This document shows, one piece after another, positions 32,706-43,027 of a stretch of 64,000 nucleotides of DNA. Numbering within the stretch: the first letter of the stretch is position 1; each line of letters starts with the position of its first letter. The notes under the pieces are model-generated. The model worked only from the letters and a program-made list of their open reading frames with translations, had not been told where the DNA came from and did not search any database. The translations under genes and the position numbers were made by a program. The stretch is from Breviolum minutum Mf 1.05b.01 (taxonomy: Eukaryota; Sar; Dinophyceae; Suessiales; Symbiodiniaceae): assembly GCA_000507305.1 (NCBI GenBank), contig DF239875.1:92229-156228 (forward strand). The letters are read 5' to 3'.

Positions 32706-33856
32706 GCTGGGTTTCGGGGTCCACCATCAACTTGTATCCAGGGGTTGATTGGATGGATTGTTGAAACCTGGTGGACGAAATATTTTCACGCCATGTCTGG
32801 CCGAATTTTGGTGAAGTTTAGAAGTGGTGAATCTGAGTAGCAAAGTTGATCCTGACAGTTTAGGTGAAGATAGAATTATGTGTAATGGATGATGCAAGAT
32901 ATACAGTAGCATCACTGCATACTCATTAGAATGAGTCAGAATGAGTACTTGTTTTTTGTTCACAACATCGACTTCTATAACCAACACAGATCCCCTTGGG
33001 GTTGTACCAACCTTCATATAGACAGACAGAAAATTACCGACTTTTGAAGGACTGATAGGCTGGAGGGCCCTGCCAGCAAGGTGTGCCACAACAGGAAAGA
33101 CTTGTAAAACAGACCCGGTGTTTCAGGTGCTACGTTAGTTTTGGGGGAGAAGAACTGTTTTAACTTCTTTGCTTCAATCCACGTGATGCTCGAACCCCTG
33201 TGTGTTGTAGAAGGGAGGTTGTCATAAATATGGCAGGCAAAGGCAGTGGATGAAAGACCATTTGGGAAGAGACTCTTCAAGTTTAAGAGACATTTGGTAG
33301 GGTTCAGGACCGGCAAACATGGAAATGGTCCATTTTGAAGAATAAATAAATACATCATTCATGATTCATGGTCCTTATTCCAGCCAGCTATGATACTTTC
33401 ATATACTTTTCATAGTCAACTTGGTACGGTAAATCGTTAGAGGAGCTGCAAGTTCGAAGACATCCGTTTTTTGCATTTTCCAATGATCTATTCCAAAGAT
33501 ATGCAAACTGTAATCCGTGCTCAGTAAAACACCGACATTATGAAGAAAAGGAAAACCTACATCTTTGAAACTCCAAAACTTGTCACTATATTGATTTCTA
33601 GCCTGTTTTACTTGCAGTAATAGCATTTCTATGAATATATAATATAGTTATATTTAAGGTATAAGTTACAAGGTATACACGTATAGTTATATTTAAGGTA
33701 TAAGTATTTAAGGTATATAGTTATATTTAAGGTATATTTAAGGTATACACGTAGAATTGAAAGATCAAGCAACATCTGAATCCTAACTCTCATTTGGACA
33801 ACTGTTGTTTTGCCACCCAAAAAGCACAGCTGCAAAAAGGGCAACGTCACTGCCAG

Positions 33857-33936
33857 GGCTTTGCGCATGCTTTGCAACGGATTCCTGAGCTGGGTGTCCC
33901 GGGACAGGCGCGTTTCATTCATCCGATGGGCGGACG
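33857..33936 (+). CDS. Probable ABC1K-gene exon: GFAHALQRIPELGV
   Basis: It follows CACTGCCAG and ends before GTGGTG. It reads GFAHALQRIPELGVPGQARF then IHPMGG plus two bases. The GC-rich island and strong sites make it a good exon. The domain is unrecognised. Confidence 0.7.
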
Positions 33937-34178
33937 GTGGTGATTGAATCGTTTGGATTTCATAATTTCATAATGGTTAGTTAGATGGGTTAGGAGAGTT
34001 GCTGTTGTTCAATGGCATTGAAGATTTGATTTTGCTGTATTATTATATACTGTATATATATATAAATTGCCTTCATCCAACGGCATGTTTTATAAAGAAT
34101 CTGTTTCAATTACAGCTTAGTTGTTTTTAAGTCATTGAGTCATTTACTGGTGTGAAAGTAATGGTGTGATTTTTGAAG

Positions 34179-34216
34179 GCAAAGGCGGGCCGCAAATTTG
34201 GCATGTCCGGTTCAAG
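34179..34216 (+). CDS. Probable ABC1K-gene micro-exon
   Basis: It lies between TTTTTGAAG and GTGAAT. In the phase set by its neighbours it reads QRRAANLACPVQ. Confidence 0.55.
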
Positions 34217-34424
34217 GTGAATGGCAGTGGAATGGCTAACTTTTGAGATCCATGACCAGTCACCAGTGCCTTCTGGTGACTTATCGTAACAAAATGACAA
34301 CTGTTTTACCGGTTTAGGATGGATAGATTTTCTGGAACTTGAGGGTATAGTTGAAATAACAGAGATGGAAAAAAATCGTAATCCCAAACAGTGATTTTGG
34401 TGAGCGTTGAAATCTGGCTACTAA

Positions 34425-34510
34425 CTACACCCCCAAGAACTAGTGTAACGGCTGGAACATCTTCCAAACCACCAATTTTGGGTTCCAGCCCTTAGTTTTT
34501 GGTGTAGTTA
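34425..34510. repeat. Hairpin element with CTACACC ends
   Basis: CTACACCCCCAAGAACTA and TTAGTTTTTGGTGTAG are the outer arms; GGCTGGAAC and GTTCCAGCC are the inner arms. It ends 11 bases before the next exon, so its T-rich right arm lies in the acceptor region. Confidence 0.75.
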
Positions 34511-34521
34511 TTTTGTTCCAG

Positions 34522-34586
34522 ATATGAAAGGCCAAGAAAAGCCAATATTTTTCCACGTGGAAGATGAACAAAAATCACTGAGTAAC
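34522..34586 (+). CDS. Probable ABC1K-gene exon: MKGQEKPIFFHVEDEQ
   Basis: It lies between TTTTGTTCCAG and GTATTT. It reads MKGQEKPIFFHVEDEQKSLS then N after two bases that complete Asp with the preceding exon. It ends in phase 0, matching 34901. Confidence 0.6.
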
Positions 34587-34900
34587 GTATTTACCCAAAA
34601 CGAAATCGGTTGAATCTGTTGTTGTTTCAGAAGGTTGAGTTGGTGAACACCCAGTCGAAATCAAACTTTTATCCTTTTGTACAGCAACTATCCAAAATCC
34701 TCTAAACCACCACGTGAGAACATGTGAGAACATAAGACCCCTTGTGTCTTGTAGCAGTGAATCTGAGTAAACAAACTCTGATATGTGTTTTTTTTCTTTA
34801 CTTCATCTAAACATATCCATGAATTGCCATGAATGGTGGGCTCTTATACATGATTTATTAATCGAATAGTGATTAATCCATGTGGCTGTTGTTTCCACAG

Positions 34901-34983
34901 CTAAAAACCCTGCAAGTTAAACCTCAGCGGGTCCAGGTTTTAGACGTAGATGCCTTGGCTGAAGATGCTGATGCTGAAAATGG
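34901..34983 (+). CDS. Probable ABC1K-gene exon: LKTLQVKPQRVQVLDV
   Basis: It follows a strong acceptor (GTTGTTTCCACAG) and reads LKTLQVKPQRVQVLDVDALA then EDADAEN plus two bases. A GA donor (GAGGGG) fits the phase of the next exon. Reading on would meet TGA at 35000, so a short terminal exon is the alternative. Confidence 0.6.
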
Positions 34984-35594
34984 GAGGGGACCGACCAGAT
35001 GACCGCAGCACTCAGGGGACCCAAGTGGTTTAAGATTCGGGAATTTAATGAAGATATTGGCCTACAAAATTCATGTAATTGGAACCAGGAGGATTGTTGA
35101 AATATTACCAATCAATGCCAAATGGAGGTGTTCAATTCAGATGATGATTCCTTTATGTTTAATAGATACGACTCCATATTGAGGACTATTGGCTCAAACA
35201 TGGCTCTGCATGTCATGTTCTTTTGAACATCCAGGATTGATTGATTGATGAATGGATTGAGTGATTGATACTTCAAGTGCTCTCAACGAGCTGATGACCA
35301 TGAGTTAGTGTTTGAAATTGTTTTTTTGAGCCATGATATGTTTGGGAGGAATGGATGACCAGGTGTACAACCCACATAAACGATGACTGATATGGACCAA
35401 AGTAGTATCAAATGTCACTTTGTGTTGCCGGGTTCATCTGGATCATCTCGGTTTCGATGAACCCTCCGTTATGTCAGGATGACGTTTTTGCAATGTTAAG
35501 CCAAATGTCATCACTGTGCATCAAACTCACCTGGTGTTTAATTTTTTTGGTCGGGATTAGTGTCGATGGTTAGTTGAATTTCATGAGATTACTC

Positions 35595-35707
35595 GCCATG
35601 AAACTAAAGCTCCAGCTCGCTCCCGAAAATGTGCAATCCCAAAAAGGAAAGTTTCATCTTCCAGCCATCAATTTTTCAGGGGCAAAGCTCTTAGTTTCAG
35701 GGCGTGT
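35595..35707. repeat. Family D hairpin element
   Basis: CCATGAAACTAAAGCTCC and GGGGCAAAGCTCTTAGTTTC are the paired ends, with GAAAGTTTCATCTTCCAG between. Confidence 0.65.
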
Positions 35708-35959
35708 AACATCAAGGTCTTTGCCATCATCCCATGGGTTTTGGGTCTCAACATCATTTCAAATCGCCAGGATTCACGGATCCTGTTGCCCCCGCTAGTT
35801 TTGTTCCAACTGTTAAGACATCAAAAACAGGACCCTAAAGGTTGCCGATCTCCCGGGAGATATCCCTTAGATCATCCTCCTTCAACTGATTGATTTGTTT
35901 TTTTTCTCAGTGGATGATTTGCGCAGTTTCTTCTATACCAAATACCACTGGGATTCTTC

Positions 35960-36071
35960 GATCCATAGTTTTTGGTTTTTGAAACGTTGGTATATTTACC
36001 TCCATTTGGTTGATTATTATGGTAAATGTATATATCCTAGGTAATAATATACCATACATGGATCCTATGGG
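35960..36071. repeat. Family B palindromic element
   Basis: GTTGGTATATTTACCTCCAT is paired with TATACCATACATGGATCC. The left outer arm is interrupted by a GTTTTTGGTTTTTG insertion. Confidence 0.75.
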
Positions 36072-36125
36072 CTACAAAACGTACCGCTACGCAACTTGTT
36101 GTCCATCGGTTTTTCCACGTCTTAG

Positions 36126-36196
36126 ACTCGACCTGAATCCCCACGAGGACATGAAGCCGGTACTCCGTGAATTGCAGCGTTTGAATCCTTTCCGAG
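36126..36196 (+). CDS. Probable ABC1K-gene exon: MKPVLRELQRLNPF
   Basis: It follows CCACGTCTTAG and ends before GTGCCT. It reads LDLNPHEDMKPVLRELQRLN then PFR plus one base. It is GC-rich and amphipathic, with consistent phase on both sides. Confidence 0.7.
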
Positions 36197-36734
36197 GTGC
36201 CTCGGCCTCGGGAGTTGTGGTACCAAGGGCAGTGCTTTTTTGTTTAGTCTGAGAACGGGATGATTTTTCTCAACCAATGAAAATGAGGTGATATGAGGTG
36301 TATATAAATATGTGATTGTATCTGTATATGTATACATATTATGTAATTAGTTTGTTTCTGTATAGTTTTTGTTCATAGGACCATTCTTCGTAAGTAGTGG
36401 TTCAGTTTACTTTGTTTTGTCTGTTGTCAAATCATTGCGTGGATGAATGTTTGTCAAATTCTGCAACTCCGCTAGGAAAACCACAAGAAATGTCACCCAT
36501 GGAATTCCGATCTTAGCAAAAAATCTGGGACTAAGACTTTTTGGTGAACTGTCATATATTGAAATTATATTACATGCACCTGGACCCCTTCAAGGGCTCC
36601 CAAATTGATGATAAAGAGCTCCATGAAGAATAGGAACAAAACAACACATCTCCAACTTATACAAACCTCAAACTGGTCTAAGAATAGGTTTCATCAGGGT
36701 GTGAGAAGGAATATATATGTCACTAGGGTGGACT

Positions 36735-36830
36735 CTTCCAGGGTGATATTTTTTGGATATCTTCCGGCCATGGTCGGATTGGAAAAGGGGCTGGAAGCCT
36801 CGAGAATATCAAACGACCCCAATGGTTGAA
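36735..36830 (+). CDS. Possible exon, frame unresolved
   Basis: A GC-richer island in which two frames are open (VIFFGYLPAMVGLEKGLEAS, and MDIFRPWSDWKRGWKPREYQ). Boundaries are unclear, and it is not needed for phase between its ABC1K neighbours. Confidence 0.25.
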
Positions 36831-37069
36831 TCATGGTCACTCTCAAAGGGGTCCAGAATTTCACCAAAATTCAGGTTGATGAAATGTGATACTTCACCCG
36901 GATGCATTGCCGACAAACGCAGCATGGGGGTTCCAATCCCATCCTCATCTCATAGGATTTGAGTTGATTCGAGTCATACTACCTGAATCGCAGCAGAAGA
37001 TTGTGGGATAATTCGAGGGAATGATAGTGATGTTCTTTCATGTCCATGGGAAAAACCTGTGAGCCACAG

Positions 37070-37200
37070 TAAAAAACCCTGGCTGGTTGGGATATACAGG
37101 GAATTCTACCCAATTATATAGGGATTATAATAAACCATGATAAGGATAACTATTAACCAACCAGTAGAATGGAAAGTAGGAGGTTTTTCTTTTCATGGCT
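37070..37200. repeat. Family E element, first of a close pair
   Basis: AAAAACCCTGGCTGGTTGGG to TTAACCAACCAGTAGAATGG then AGGAGGTTTTTCTTTT. The same arrangement recurs about 245 bases downstream. Confidence 0.75.
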
Positions 37201-37309
37201 CATGTGATAAGTATACCATTACGTCATGGTGCCTTGACCTTTGGGCATCGTGTTTGGCCCGAAAAATCGTCTCATTTCACGATGTGGTATTTTTTTTGGA
37301 TTTGAGCGA

Positions 37310-37442
37310 TGAAAAGAACCCTGGTTGTTTAGGGGATTTGTTGGGGATTATAATACTTTTATGTGGGGATTATATACAATACGCCTTTTTTTGGACCCCT
37401 ATTAAACAACCAGTAGAATGGAAGGTAAGAAGAGTTTTTTCG
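37310..37442. repeat. Family E element, second of the pair
   Basis: AACCCTGGTTGTTTAGGGG to TTAAACAACCAGTAGAATGG. The ends CTGGTTGTTTA and TAAACAACCAG are perfect inverted repeats, with GT just inside and AG at the end. Confidence 0.8.
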
Positions 37443-37794
37443 TATCTGACTTGGTCACCGGTACTTTGTGGTAAATCAGATTTAGCAGGAGCCCCACCTT
37501 CTCAAAGTTGTCCATTTTTCACCCAACGATGTTAGTGTATACTGTTAACTTCCTTACCAAACAACCAAAAACAAGACCCTGATCAAAAAACAATGAATTG
37601 AACAAAGGAAACTGGCAATTCCAAAAAAGACGCCCTAGAAATCTACTGACTGAATCCACGTTCCAACAAAAAAGAAACTTCATCCAAAACAATCACCCCA
37701 AACCCTCATTCCTTCCAACCAACCGACCCGGGGATCCTAAAAATTCCCACCAACAGTCTCTATCCATCACGTGGTTTTTTCAAAGGTCGCTCAG

Positions 37795-37879
37795 ATCCTA
37801 TGAGTGCCACGTTGCACATGGAACTCTTTCGACTTCAAAGTGTCTTGTGTCGTCATGGAGTGACTTGGGTTCTGTGGAA
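37795..37879 (+). CDS. Probable ABC1K-gene exon: MSATLHMELFRLQ
   Basis: It follows AAGGTCGCTCAG and ends before GTTTCA. It reads PMSATLHMELFRLQSVLCRH then GVTWVLW, with two bases at each end that match the neighbours' phase. Confidence 0.65.
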
Positions 37880-37910
37880 GTTTCAGATTTTCCAAAACAA
37901 AAAAACACAT

Positions 37911-38002
37911 GCCCAGATGCTCAATGTATGGTATATATTCCCCCATCTGATTGATTTTTATGGTATCATGTAGGTAAATAGGCCGTACATAGAGCATCTG
38001 GG
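37911..38002. repeat. Family B element with changed but still paired arms
   Basis: GCCCAGATGCTCAATGTATG is paired with GTACATAGAGCATCTGGG. The outer GATGCTC/GAGCATC replaces the usual AGGATCC/GGATCCT. Confidence 0.85.
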
Positions 38003-38126
38003 ATGGAGACTGGTGGTGTTGGGCGAGGTACTAGGTTTTCATAACGAGATGTTTGTTGGGTGTTTGGGTTCAGAATGTTGGGTCTTCCGGGGGAGTAGTG
38101 CATGAAGTTTGGGCTAGGTTTCATAA

Positions 38127-38231
38127 CGAGGTGGTGGTTTCAAACATTTTTTTGAATTTTCACCGCTACTTGGGGATGAGTCCCAATTTGACCAATATGT
38201 TTCAACCTGGGTTGGTTCAACCACCAACCAG
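38127..38231 (+). repeat. Family A TIR element, left end slightly eroded
   Basis: CGAGGTGGTGGTTTCAAAC to GGTTCAACCACCAACCAG, with the core TTTTCACCGCTACTTGGGG. Confidence 0.82.
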
Positions 38232-38360
38232 GGAGTCTTTTGAAATGATTTTTCAGGTTGGAGGTGGGTTGCTAATGTTCACCTATCATCAGAGAATCCC
38301 AAAGTTGTTTTCTTCTTTACTATGTATTTTCGAGCAAACCACCGAGAACCCTAAAAATAG

Positions 38361-38473
38361 GGATTTAGCCATGGTCAGTGGTGTTTGGGAAATTTCTCCG
38401 GATGACTGGTCCATCGGTAGATTTTCCAAGGTGCAACTTCCACGAGAATTTGCACTTCTGATTAAGTTCCTTG
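38361..38473 (+). CDS. ABC1K exon: LPREFALLIKFL
   Basis: It follows CCTAAAAATAG and reads DLAMVSGVWEISPDDWSIGR then FSKVQLPREFALLIKFL plus one base. QLPREFALLIKFL matches the C-terminal helix of ABC1 proteins (LPxEFxLLxR). The donor GTGCTG is the start of a GTT/GAT microsatellite. Confidence 0.85.
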
Positions 38474-38555
38474 GTGCTGTTGTTGTTGATGTTGTTGATG
38501 TTGTTGATGTTGTTGATGTTGTTGATGTTGTTGTTGTTGTTGTTGTTGTTGTTGA

Positions 38556-38596
<41 letters not shown>

Positions 38597-38606
38597 TTGT
38601 TGTTGC
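38474..38606. repeat. (GTT/GAT)n microsatellite starting at a splice donor
   Basis: About 130 bases of GTTGTT with GAT interruptions directly follow the exon end. The run is open as Val/Asp, but I treat it as intron because the next exon joins in phase beyond it. Confidence 0.85.
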
Positions 38607-38788
38607 CACCAGGATTAAAGTGCCTTGTTGTTTTCTAGTGGGTGCACGTGTGGTATATAGTTTGTTTATATTCTGTCAATATGGTGTATGTTTCTTATTC
38701 ACACTTGTTTTGTATAAATTTGTGTTGGTCAGATTTCTTGGTGATCCCTCACGTTTCAACCTCCACACTAGTTTCATGTAGTTTTGAG

Positions 38789-38853
38789 ATGTTGGATATG
38801 GAAACATGGACTTTGAAGGTGTCAATGTCACCGCTGATTCCCAACAACTCCAG
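38789..38853 (+). CDS. ABC1K exon: MDFEGVNVTADSQQLQ
   Basis: It follows AGTTTTGAG and ends before GTTGAT. It reads VGYGNMDFEGVNVTADSQQL then Q. EGVNVTAD fits the family's leucine-EG-hydrophobic...LDP turn after the C-terminal helix. Phase joins on both sides. Confidence 0.75.
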
Positions 38854-38867
38854 GTTGATTCCTTACA

Positions 38868-38957
38868 AAATCCATATCATGTATGGTCCGGTATATTTAG
38901 CTACATCTACCATAAAACATCAACCATTCATGTAGATATACCGTTTGTCCCATGGAT
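38868..38957. repeat. Family B element, diverged
   Basis: ATCATGTATGGTCCGGTATA and GTAGATATACCGTTTGTCCC with a CATGGATGG end. The loop CATAAAACATCAACC is typical. Confidence 0.7.
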
Positions 38958-39005
38958 GGTATGTGAAAAGGCCTATTGGATTGGATTGGACCTTCCCGAA
39001 TGATT

Positions 39006-39165
39006 TTTCAAGGGTGCTGGGAGGATGGGCTTCCCAGGGCGTAACCATAAGCGTTTTGAATAAACCATGGTAGGGTTGTGGGACCCCTTACAAATGGCCG
39101 ATATTTATGGCTTATAAATGGGGGTGATGCTAACCACTTACAAGTCCTGGCATGATCCTCCAAGC
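39006..39165 (+). repeat. Repeat F, inverted partner at 55.8 kb
   Basis: GCTGGGAGGATGGGCTTCCC, CAAATGGCCGATATTTATGG, CTTATAAATGGGGGTGAT and the end CATGATCCTCCAAG all recur as reverse complements at 55791-55935. Confidence 0.75.
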
Positions 39166-39939
39166 GGGCAACACACGATTTCCTATTTGGTCCAACACTG
39201 ACAGCTCTGGATTTAGAAGACGCACAACTTGATAAAGTATGATCATTTGGAGACTGTGCTTATTTTTTGTTCCAAAGCATGTGAAACAACTCGTATTTAG
39301 CCTAAGATGCTTAAATGTTGGTTTCAGTCACTCTGGTTGGAATCAGAACGGATCTGCAGTGTTAGAGATCATAGTAAAACAAATATGTACAGTATATATC
39401 AGTATATCACAGTATATCTAAATGTCTACATGTAGGGCAGACTAGAACGACCGAACCGCTGATCTCACATATGAAATGTGGTGACTGCAAATGCTGTGTA
39501 CACTGCAATATATACCTGGTCCCAAAATCACGGTTGTTTGGATTGGAAGTTGAAACTTCTTTTTCACGGTTCAATTCTCCAATAGAGGAGAATCCAAGCA
39601 TAATGTATATGTTTATTTGAATGGGTCGAGGGCAACAGAGGGGTACTCAAATCTTCTATTGGCAACAGAGTCCACAGAATGTTTGTCAGTTCAGGACTGG
39701 TTGCTTTGGTGCTTTGTACTTTTCATTGTTGGATGAGTCTTGGAGTCGAGGGAACAAACCATTCGATATGGTGGGGACAAATCGAATACATGCTGTAGTA
39801 AATGTGCATCTGAGCACTGAAATATGGTTTGGATACTGACAGTAATGAATGTGTTTTTCATTTAAACACCAGTAGGTCACGCTGGATTTATCCGCCAAGA
39901 TTGGGGAGAGTGGATGGTCCCACTTTCAGCAGTTTTTTT

Positions 39940-40046
39940 CCCTCCTGCAAACTAACATAGCCATGGGAAAATCCCCATGTGTTTTGGTAAATACCGTCAA
40001 CATTAGGTGGATTTTCCAGCCCTCAATGTTAGTTTCTGGGAGGGTA
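39940..40046. repeat. Family D hairpin element
   Basis: CCCTCCTGCAAACTAACATA and AATGTTAGTTTCTGGGAGGG. The interior shares TACCGTCAACATTAGGTGG with the copies at 15 kb. Confidence 0.8.
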
Positions 40047-40430
40047 ATTTGTGATCAATGTCTGAGCATGTTTTTGGATGTTTTTGGGGATCGATGGTTG
40101 GATGCTATCATGACTAGAGAATGACTTAAATCTCCATTTTGTTTCAATACTCTAAGTAAAAAGATACGGAAAACATGTGGCTTGAAGTGAGAGGGACATC
40201 ATACTGCGGGTCTAACAGGAAGGGAACTCTTCTTTTGAAGTTTAGAGACCTTGCCAAACAGGAAAGTGTTGCTGTATTCCTTTCAGCATGCGATGGAACA
40301 CCATTTGTTTCGAGATCCGGAGGCTTTCCACATGGTTTCCACGTGCAATGACTAGTCATATTGATATATTTGGGGTAGGCATTACACTTCCTAATTCTTG
40401 GATATTACTATTTGGAATGCAGTCGTGCAG

Positions 40431-40466
40431 GAGGTCAGCGCAGATCAGTTTGGGACATTGCTCACC
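40431..40466 (+). CDS. Possible last traced ABC1K exon: EVSADQFGTLLT
   Basis: This is a 12-codon phase-0 exon between AGTCGTGCAG and GTGAAT, in phase with 38853. It is too short to identify on its own. Confidence 0.5.
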
Positions 40467-40525
40467 GTGAATTGGACACTAACACTAGGGGACATTTGTC
40501 AATTTTGGTGGGTGTATATGCCCAG

Positions 40526-40713
40526 CAAGCTTGTCGAATTTTATCAGCCAACCGCGTTATTCTCAGGAAGAGCATCGAAGACGACTCTTCTCGCAACTGA
40601 TGTTGGCCGGTGCTGCTTTTGCTGCTTCAAATCCCAAGGAGCCCAACAAAACTGTTCCGGAGAGTCTAAGCGTAGCCAATGCCATCCCTTTCATTAAGGG
40701 ACAACGGTGGTGA
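40526..40713 (+). CDS. Exon-like open region of unknown gene
   Basis: The best frame reads SLSNFISQPRYSQEEHRRRL, FSQLMLAGAAFAASNPKEPN and KTVPESLSVANAIPFIKG to a TGA at 40711. It may be a terminal exon or may end earlier. A different frame (PTALFSGRASKTTLLATD then GT) would match the phase of 40466 and 41645. Which is real needs transcript data. Confidence 0.45.
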
Positions 40714-41117
40714 ATCATTTGTTGAGATTGCCGGTTATTTTCTTGGATGGAAACGTGGCATTTAAGGGGGTTGGGCCCCTTAGGTTCCCACTAAATTTCC
40801 ATTTGAGAAGTGGGGAGATGAGGAATCCCTTTTTTGGGGTCCAGGAATTTGTGACAATAGATGAGATTCCTGGACCTTCGTTTGGAATAGTCCAAGGGTT
40901 GTTTTGCTACACTTTATGGACAATTTGTTTGTTTGTGTCCAAAACCTTGAAATAGTAGCATGTTCTTGTCTATTAATCTAGTCGTCAAGCTGATCATCCA
41001 AGTATTCATCGGGTCAAAATAGATGGCATTGCTGGGTATATCAATCACACAATTCATCCAAGCCTCCAAGCCAAATACATGGGAACTGTTGCTCATCAGC
41101 TGTTTTTGCTGTAGCAT

Positions 41118-41330
41118 ATTGGGATGTCCCAGGAACTTGAGTAAAGATATTTTGTGTGCTAGGGCCTAAACTCCGATTATTTCCATATAATATCATATAA
41201 TAGGGGATGGTCATTCGCCCAATCGTAGGTGTTTATATACCCGATAGTCGACCGTGATATGCGAAACCAGTATACTCTAACTTCAAGGTGGGTGAAATAA
41301 AGCAGGCACTAAACTAAACCATTAAGTTTA
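41118..41330. repeat. Dispersed repeat H
   Basis: Shares CTAGGGCCTAAACTCC, AATAGGGGATGGTCATTC and GCCCAAT with 23865-24035. It also starts GATGTCCCAGGAACTTGAG, like the hairpin ends at 50.4 kb. Confidence 0.55.
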
Positions 41331-41477
41331 TATAGTTGATCCTTTTTTGCCAGCATGCTCTCCATGCTATAGTTGTAGGGAAATCTATGTATCCATCCAT
41401 CTTTTGATTCCAATGCCAAGGTCGTTAATACTCAACATTAAGGCTTTTACTTCAAGAAACACTAAAAGCTGGCTACA

Positions 41478-41571
41478 CCCCATACCATCCACGTTTGGTA
41501 TATTCATATACATACATTTGGTTGATTTTTAGGTAAATGTGGGTACATATACCATATATGCATGGTATTGG
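41478..41571. repeat. Family B element
   Basis: CCCCATACCATCCACGTTTG and CATATATGCATGGTATTGG; the outer CCATACCAT and ATGGTATTGG are paired. Confidence 0.8.
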
Positions 41572-41644
41572 TATTAATTTCTTAAGGCCTTATTTCTTCG
41601 CTATCTACCGAATCCTTTCATGTTTTTTTCCTCCTGGTCATCAG

Positions 41645-41712
41645 GATGCTAAGCAGTTGCTACGTCCCGCAAAGCTCGCTGCATTGCTAACTGCCCTTCA
41701 CAGTAGCGACAG
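41645..41712 (+). CDS. Exon of unknown protein: DAKQLLRPAKLAALL
   Basis: It lies between CTGGTCATCAG and GTACGG. It reads DAKQLLRPAKLAALLTALHS then SD plus two bases. GC-rich and helical. It could be a downstream exon of the ABC1K gene (phase 0 start) or belong to another gene. Confidence 0.65.
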
Positions 41713-42848
41713 GTACGGGGGGTAGAAACAGCGGTGGGTTTGGGGGGTCCAGCTGTTTCTTTTGTTGGTGGAATGTTCTACCTTTGTGTTTTTTTTTGTT
41801 GGGCGGCAACAATATTTGAAAAAGAACGGTAAAAAACCTGTGAACCCAGGTTTTTCACAGAATATTGTTTTAAATCATTGAATCATTTCAGTATATTTCT
41901 TACGCAAACAAAATAGCATGGGAAAAAAGACTCTAGTCTTCAGGAATGTGTGTTGCTAAGATAGCCAAACGCACGGGCTTATCAACATTGGAAACTTGCA
42001 GGTCAATATAATTTTGACCTGATTCAGGGTCATATTTTTGAATATATCTTGAAATGTTTGAAAAAGGTCAAACACATATTTTTGCTGGTGTTATCACTAA
42101 CGTAATATGTTTCATAATAATGTTTATTGTTTTCTCGCAATGTTTCTTGTGATGACCCCTTTTTACATGTAAAGTCGTTGAATTGAAGCAACACTTCACG
42201 ACTGAGGTTTGTTTTTTGTTTGTATTTTTATGTGAATGCATGCATTCAGTTATATGTGTAATTATTTCAATATATATATATATGATATATGATATTTACA
42301 TTACACATATCCAAGATGTGGCTCCTCTAAAGACAGGGTGTTTTTTTTGGACTTGTTTGTGACGCCACGGATTGCTGTTGTACTGGTATTAGAATCTCCA
42401 ACTGCTCAACTGGATGCAGCAATGATTGTATTTCTTTTCGGGAGCCTCCTATCAACTTGAGAAGAATCTTTGTTTGAAGTATGACAGATGAGTTTGACAC
42501 GTGTATGATGTATGAATCTGTGGGTCAATTTCATTGCTTTTTTGAAGTCAAATATAGCTTGCCAAATCCAGTAAGAACAGATCTTCCCGTGTCTGTTGTT
42601 TTGAACATCGGTATTTTCAGCAATCGCAATTTGTTCGATTACCAGAGGGTAAAGCTCTCAAATGAAGATAGGGGCCGTGTCTCCAAATTTAAGTGATTCT
42701 TTTTCAGAAATCCCACCAGGAAATGAATTTTTGAATGGTGCTACTGAGTGCTACTGCTATCTCTAGAAGCTGAGGTTTCAGACACACCCATAGGATGAAG
42801 GCTTCTTCATGGTTCCAAGCTGTACACGATGATGTTCAATCTCCTTAG

Positions 42849-43027
42849 GACATGGGTCCACGAGGGGCCTGCCACATGTGAGGATCTCCCCCGATCTAAA
42901 CGCGAATCACGAACGCCAGGAGTTTGATGTTGGATCGAATGAAGCCATTGATGCTTCTTGCAGCATGTCACTTGACCTGCACCTATCATTGGGAAGGAAA
43001 CCGACTCCCCCAACATTGGGTTGGTGA
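42849..43027 (+). CDS. Exon-like region with stop, unknown protein
   Basis: It follows ATCTCCTTAG. It reads HGSTRGLPHVRISPDLNANH, ERQEFDVGSNEAIDASCSMS and LDLHLSLGRKPTPPTLGW to TGA. Base composition favours +, although the opposite strand is open too. A GT inside (GTGAGGATC) is an alternative donor. Confidence 0.5.

Larger units (their letters stand above)
15599..40466 (+). other. Giant ABC1/COQ8-family atypical kinase gene (span of traced exons)
   Basis: The exons listed below, read in order, build one ABC1 (ADCK/COQ8/UbiB) kinase-like protein. Known members are mitochondrial, plastid or membrane-associated atypical kinases or ATPases; COQ8 supports ubiquinone synthesis. Landmarks seen in order are IEEDLG, EEEPLAAASIAQ (Ala-rich loop), VVKVLRP (ATP-site lysine), MAECDLSVERQN (helix C region), RVLTMERIEGVPFSD, FHADLHCGN (catalytic loop), FIDFG (metal-binding aspartate) and LPREFALLIKFL. 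More than 23 kb encode roughly 500-600 residues. Coding phase matches at almost every junction. Donors are GT, GC or GA. The N-terminal KxGQ motif, the start codon and the end of the gene were not found. Subfamily and organelle cannot be decided from what is visible. Confidence 0.9.

Noticed and set aside
33629..33922. Minus-strand frame MRKALAVTLPFLQ resembling a signal peptide
   Set aside because: It is the shadow of the + exon at 33857-33936, and the rest is a TATATTTAAGG tandem repeat.
34901..35002. TGA at 35000 as the end of the kinase gene
   Set aside because: Downstream exons, including LPREFALLIKFL at 38.4 kb, are kinase-like and join in phase if a GA donor at 34984 is used, so the gene probably continues.
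38053..38781. A 242-codon open frame with a Val/Asp repeat
   Set aside because: It fuses a family A element, the kinase exon at 38361-38473 and a microsatellite. The exon explains the only protein-like part.
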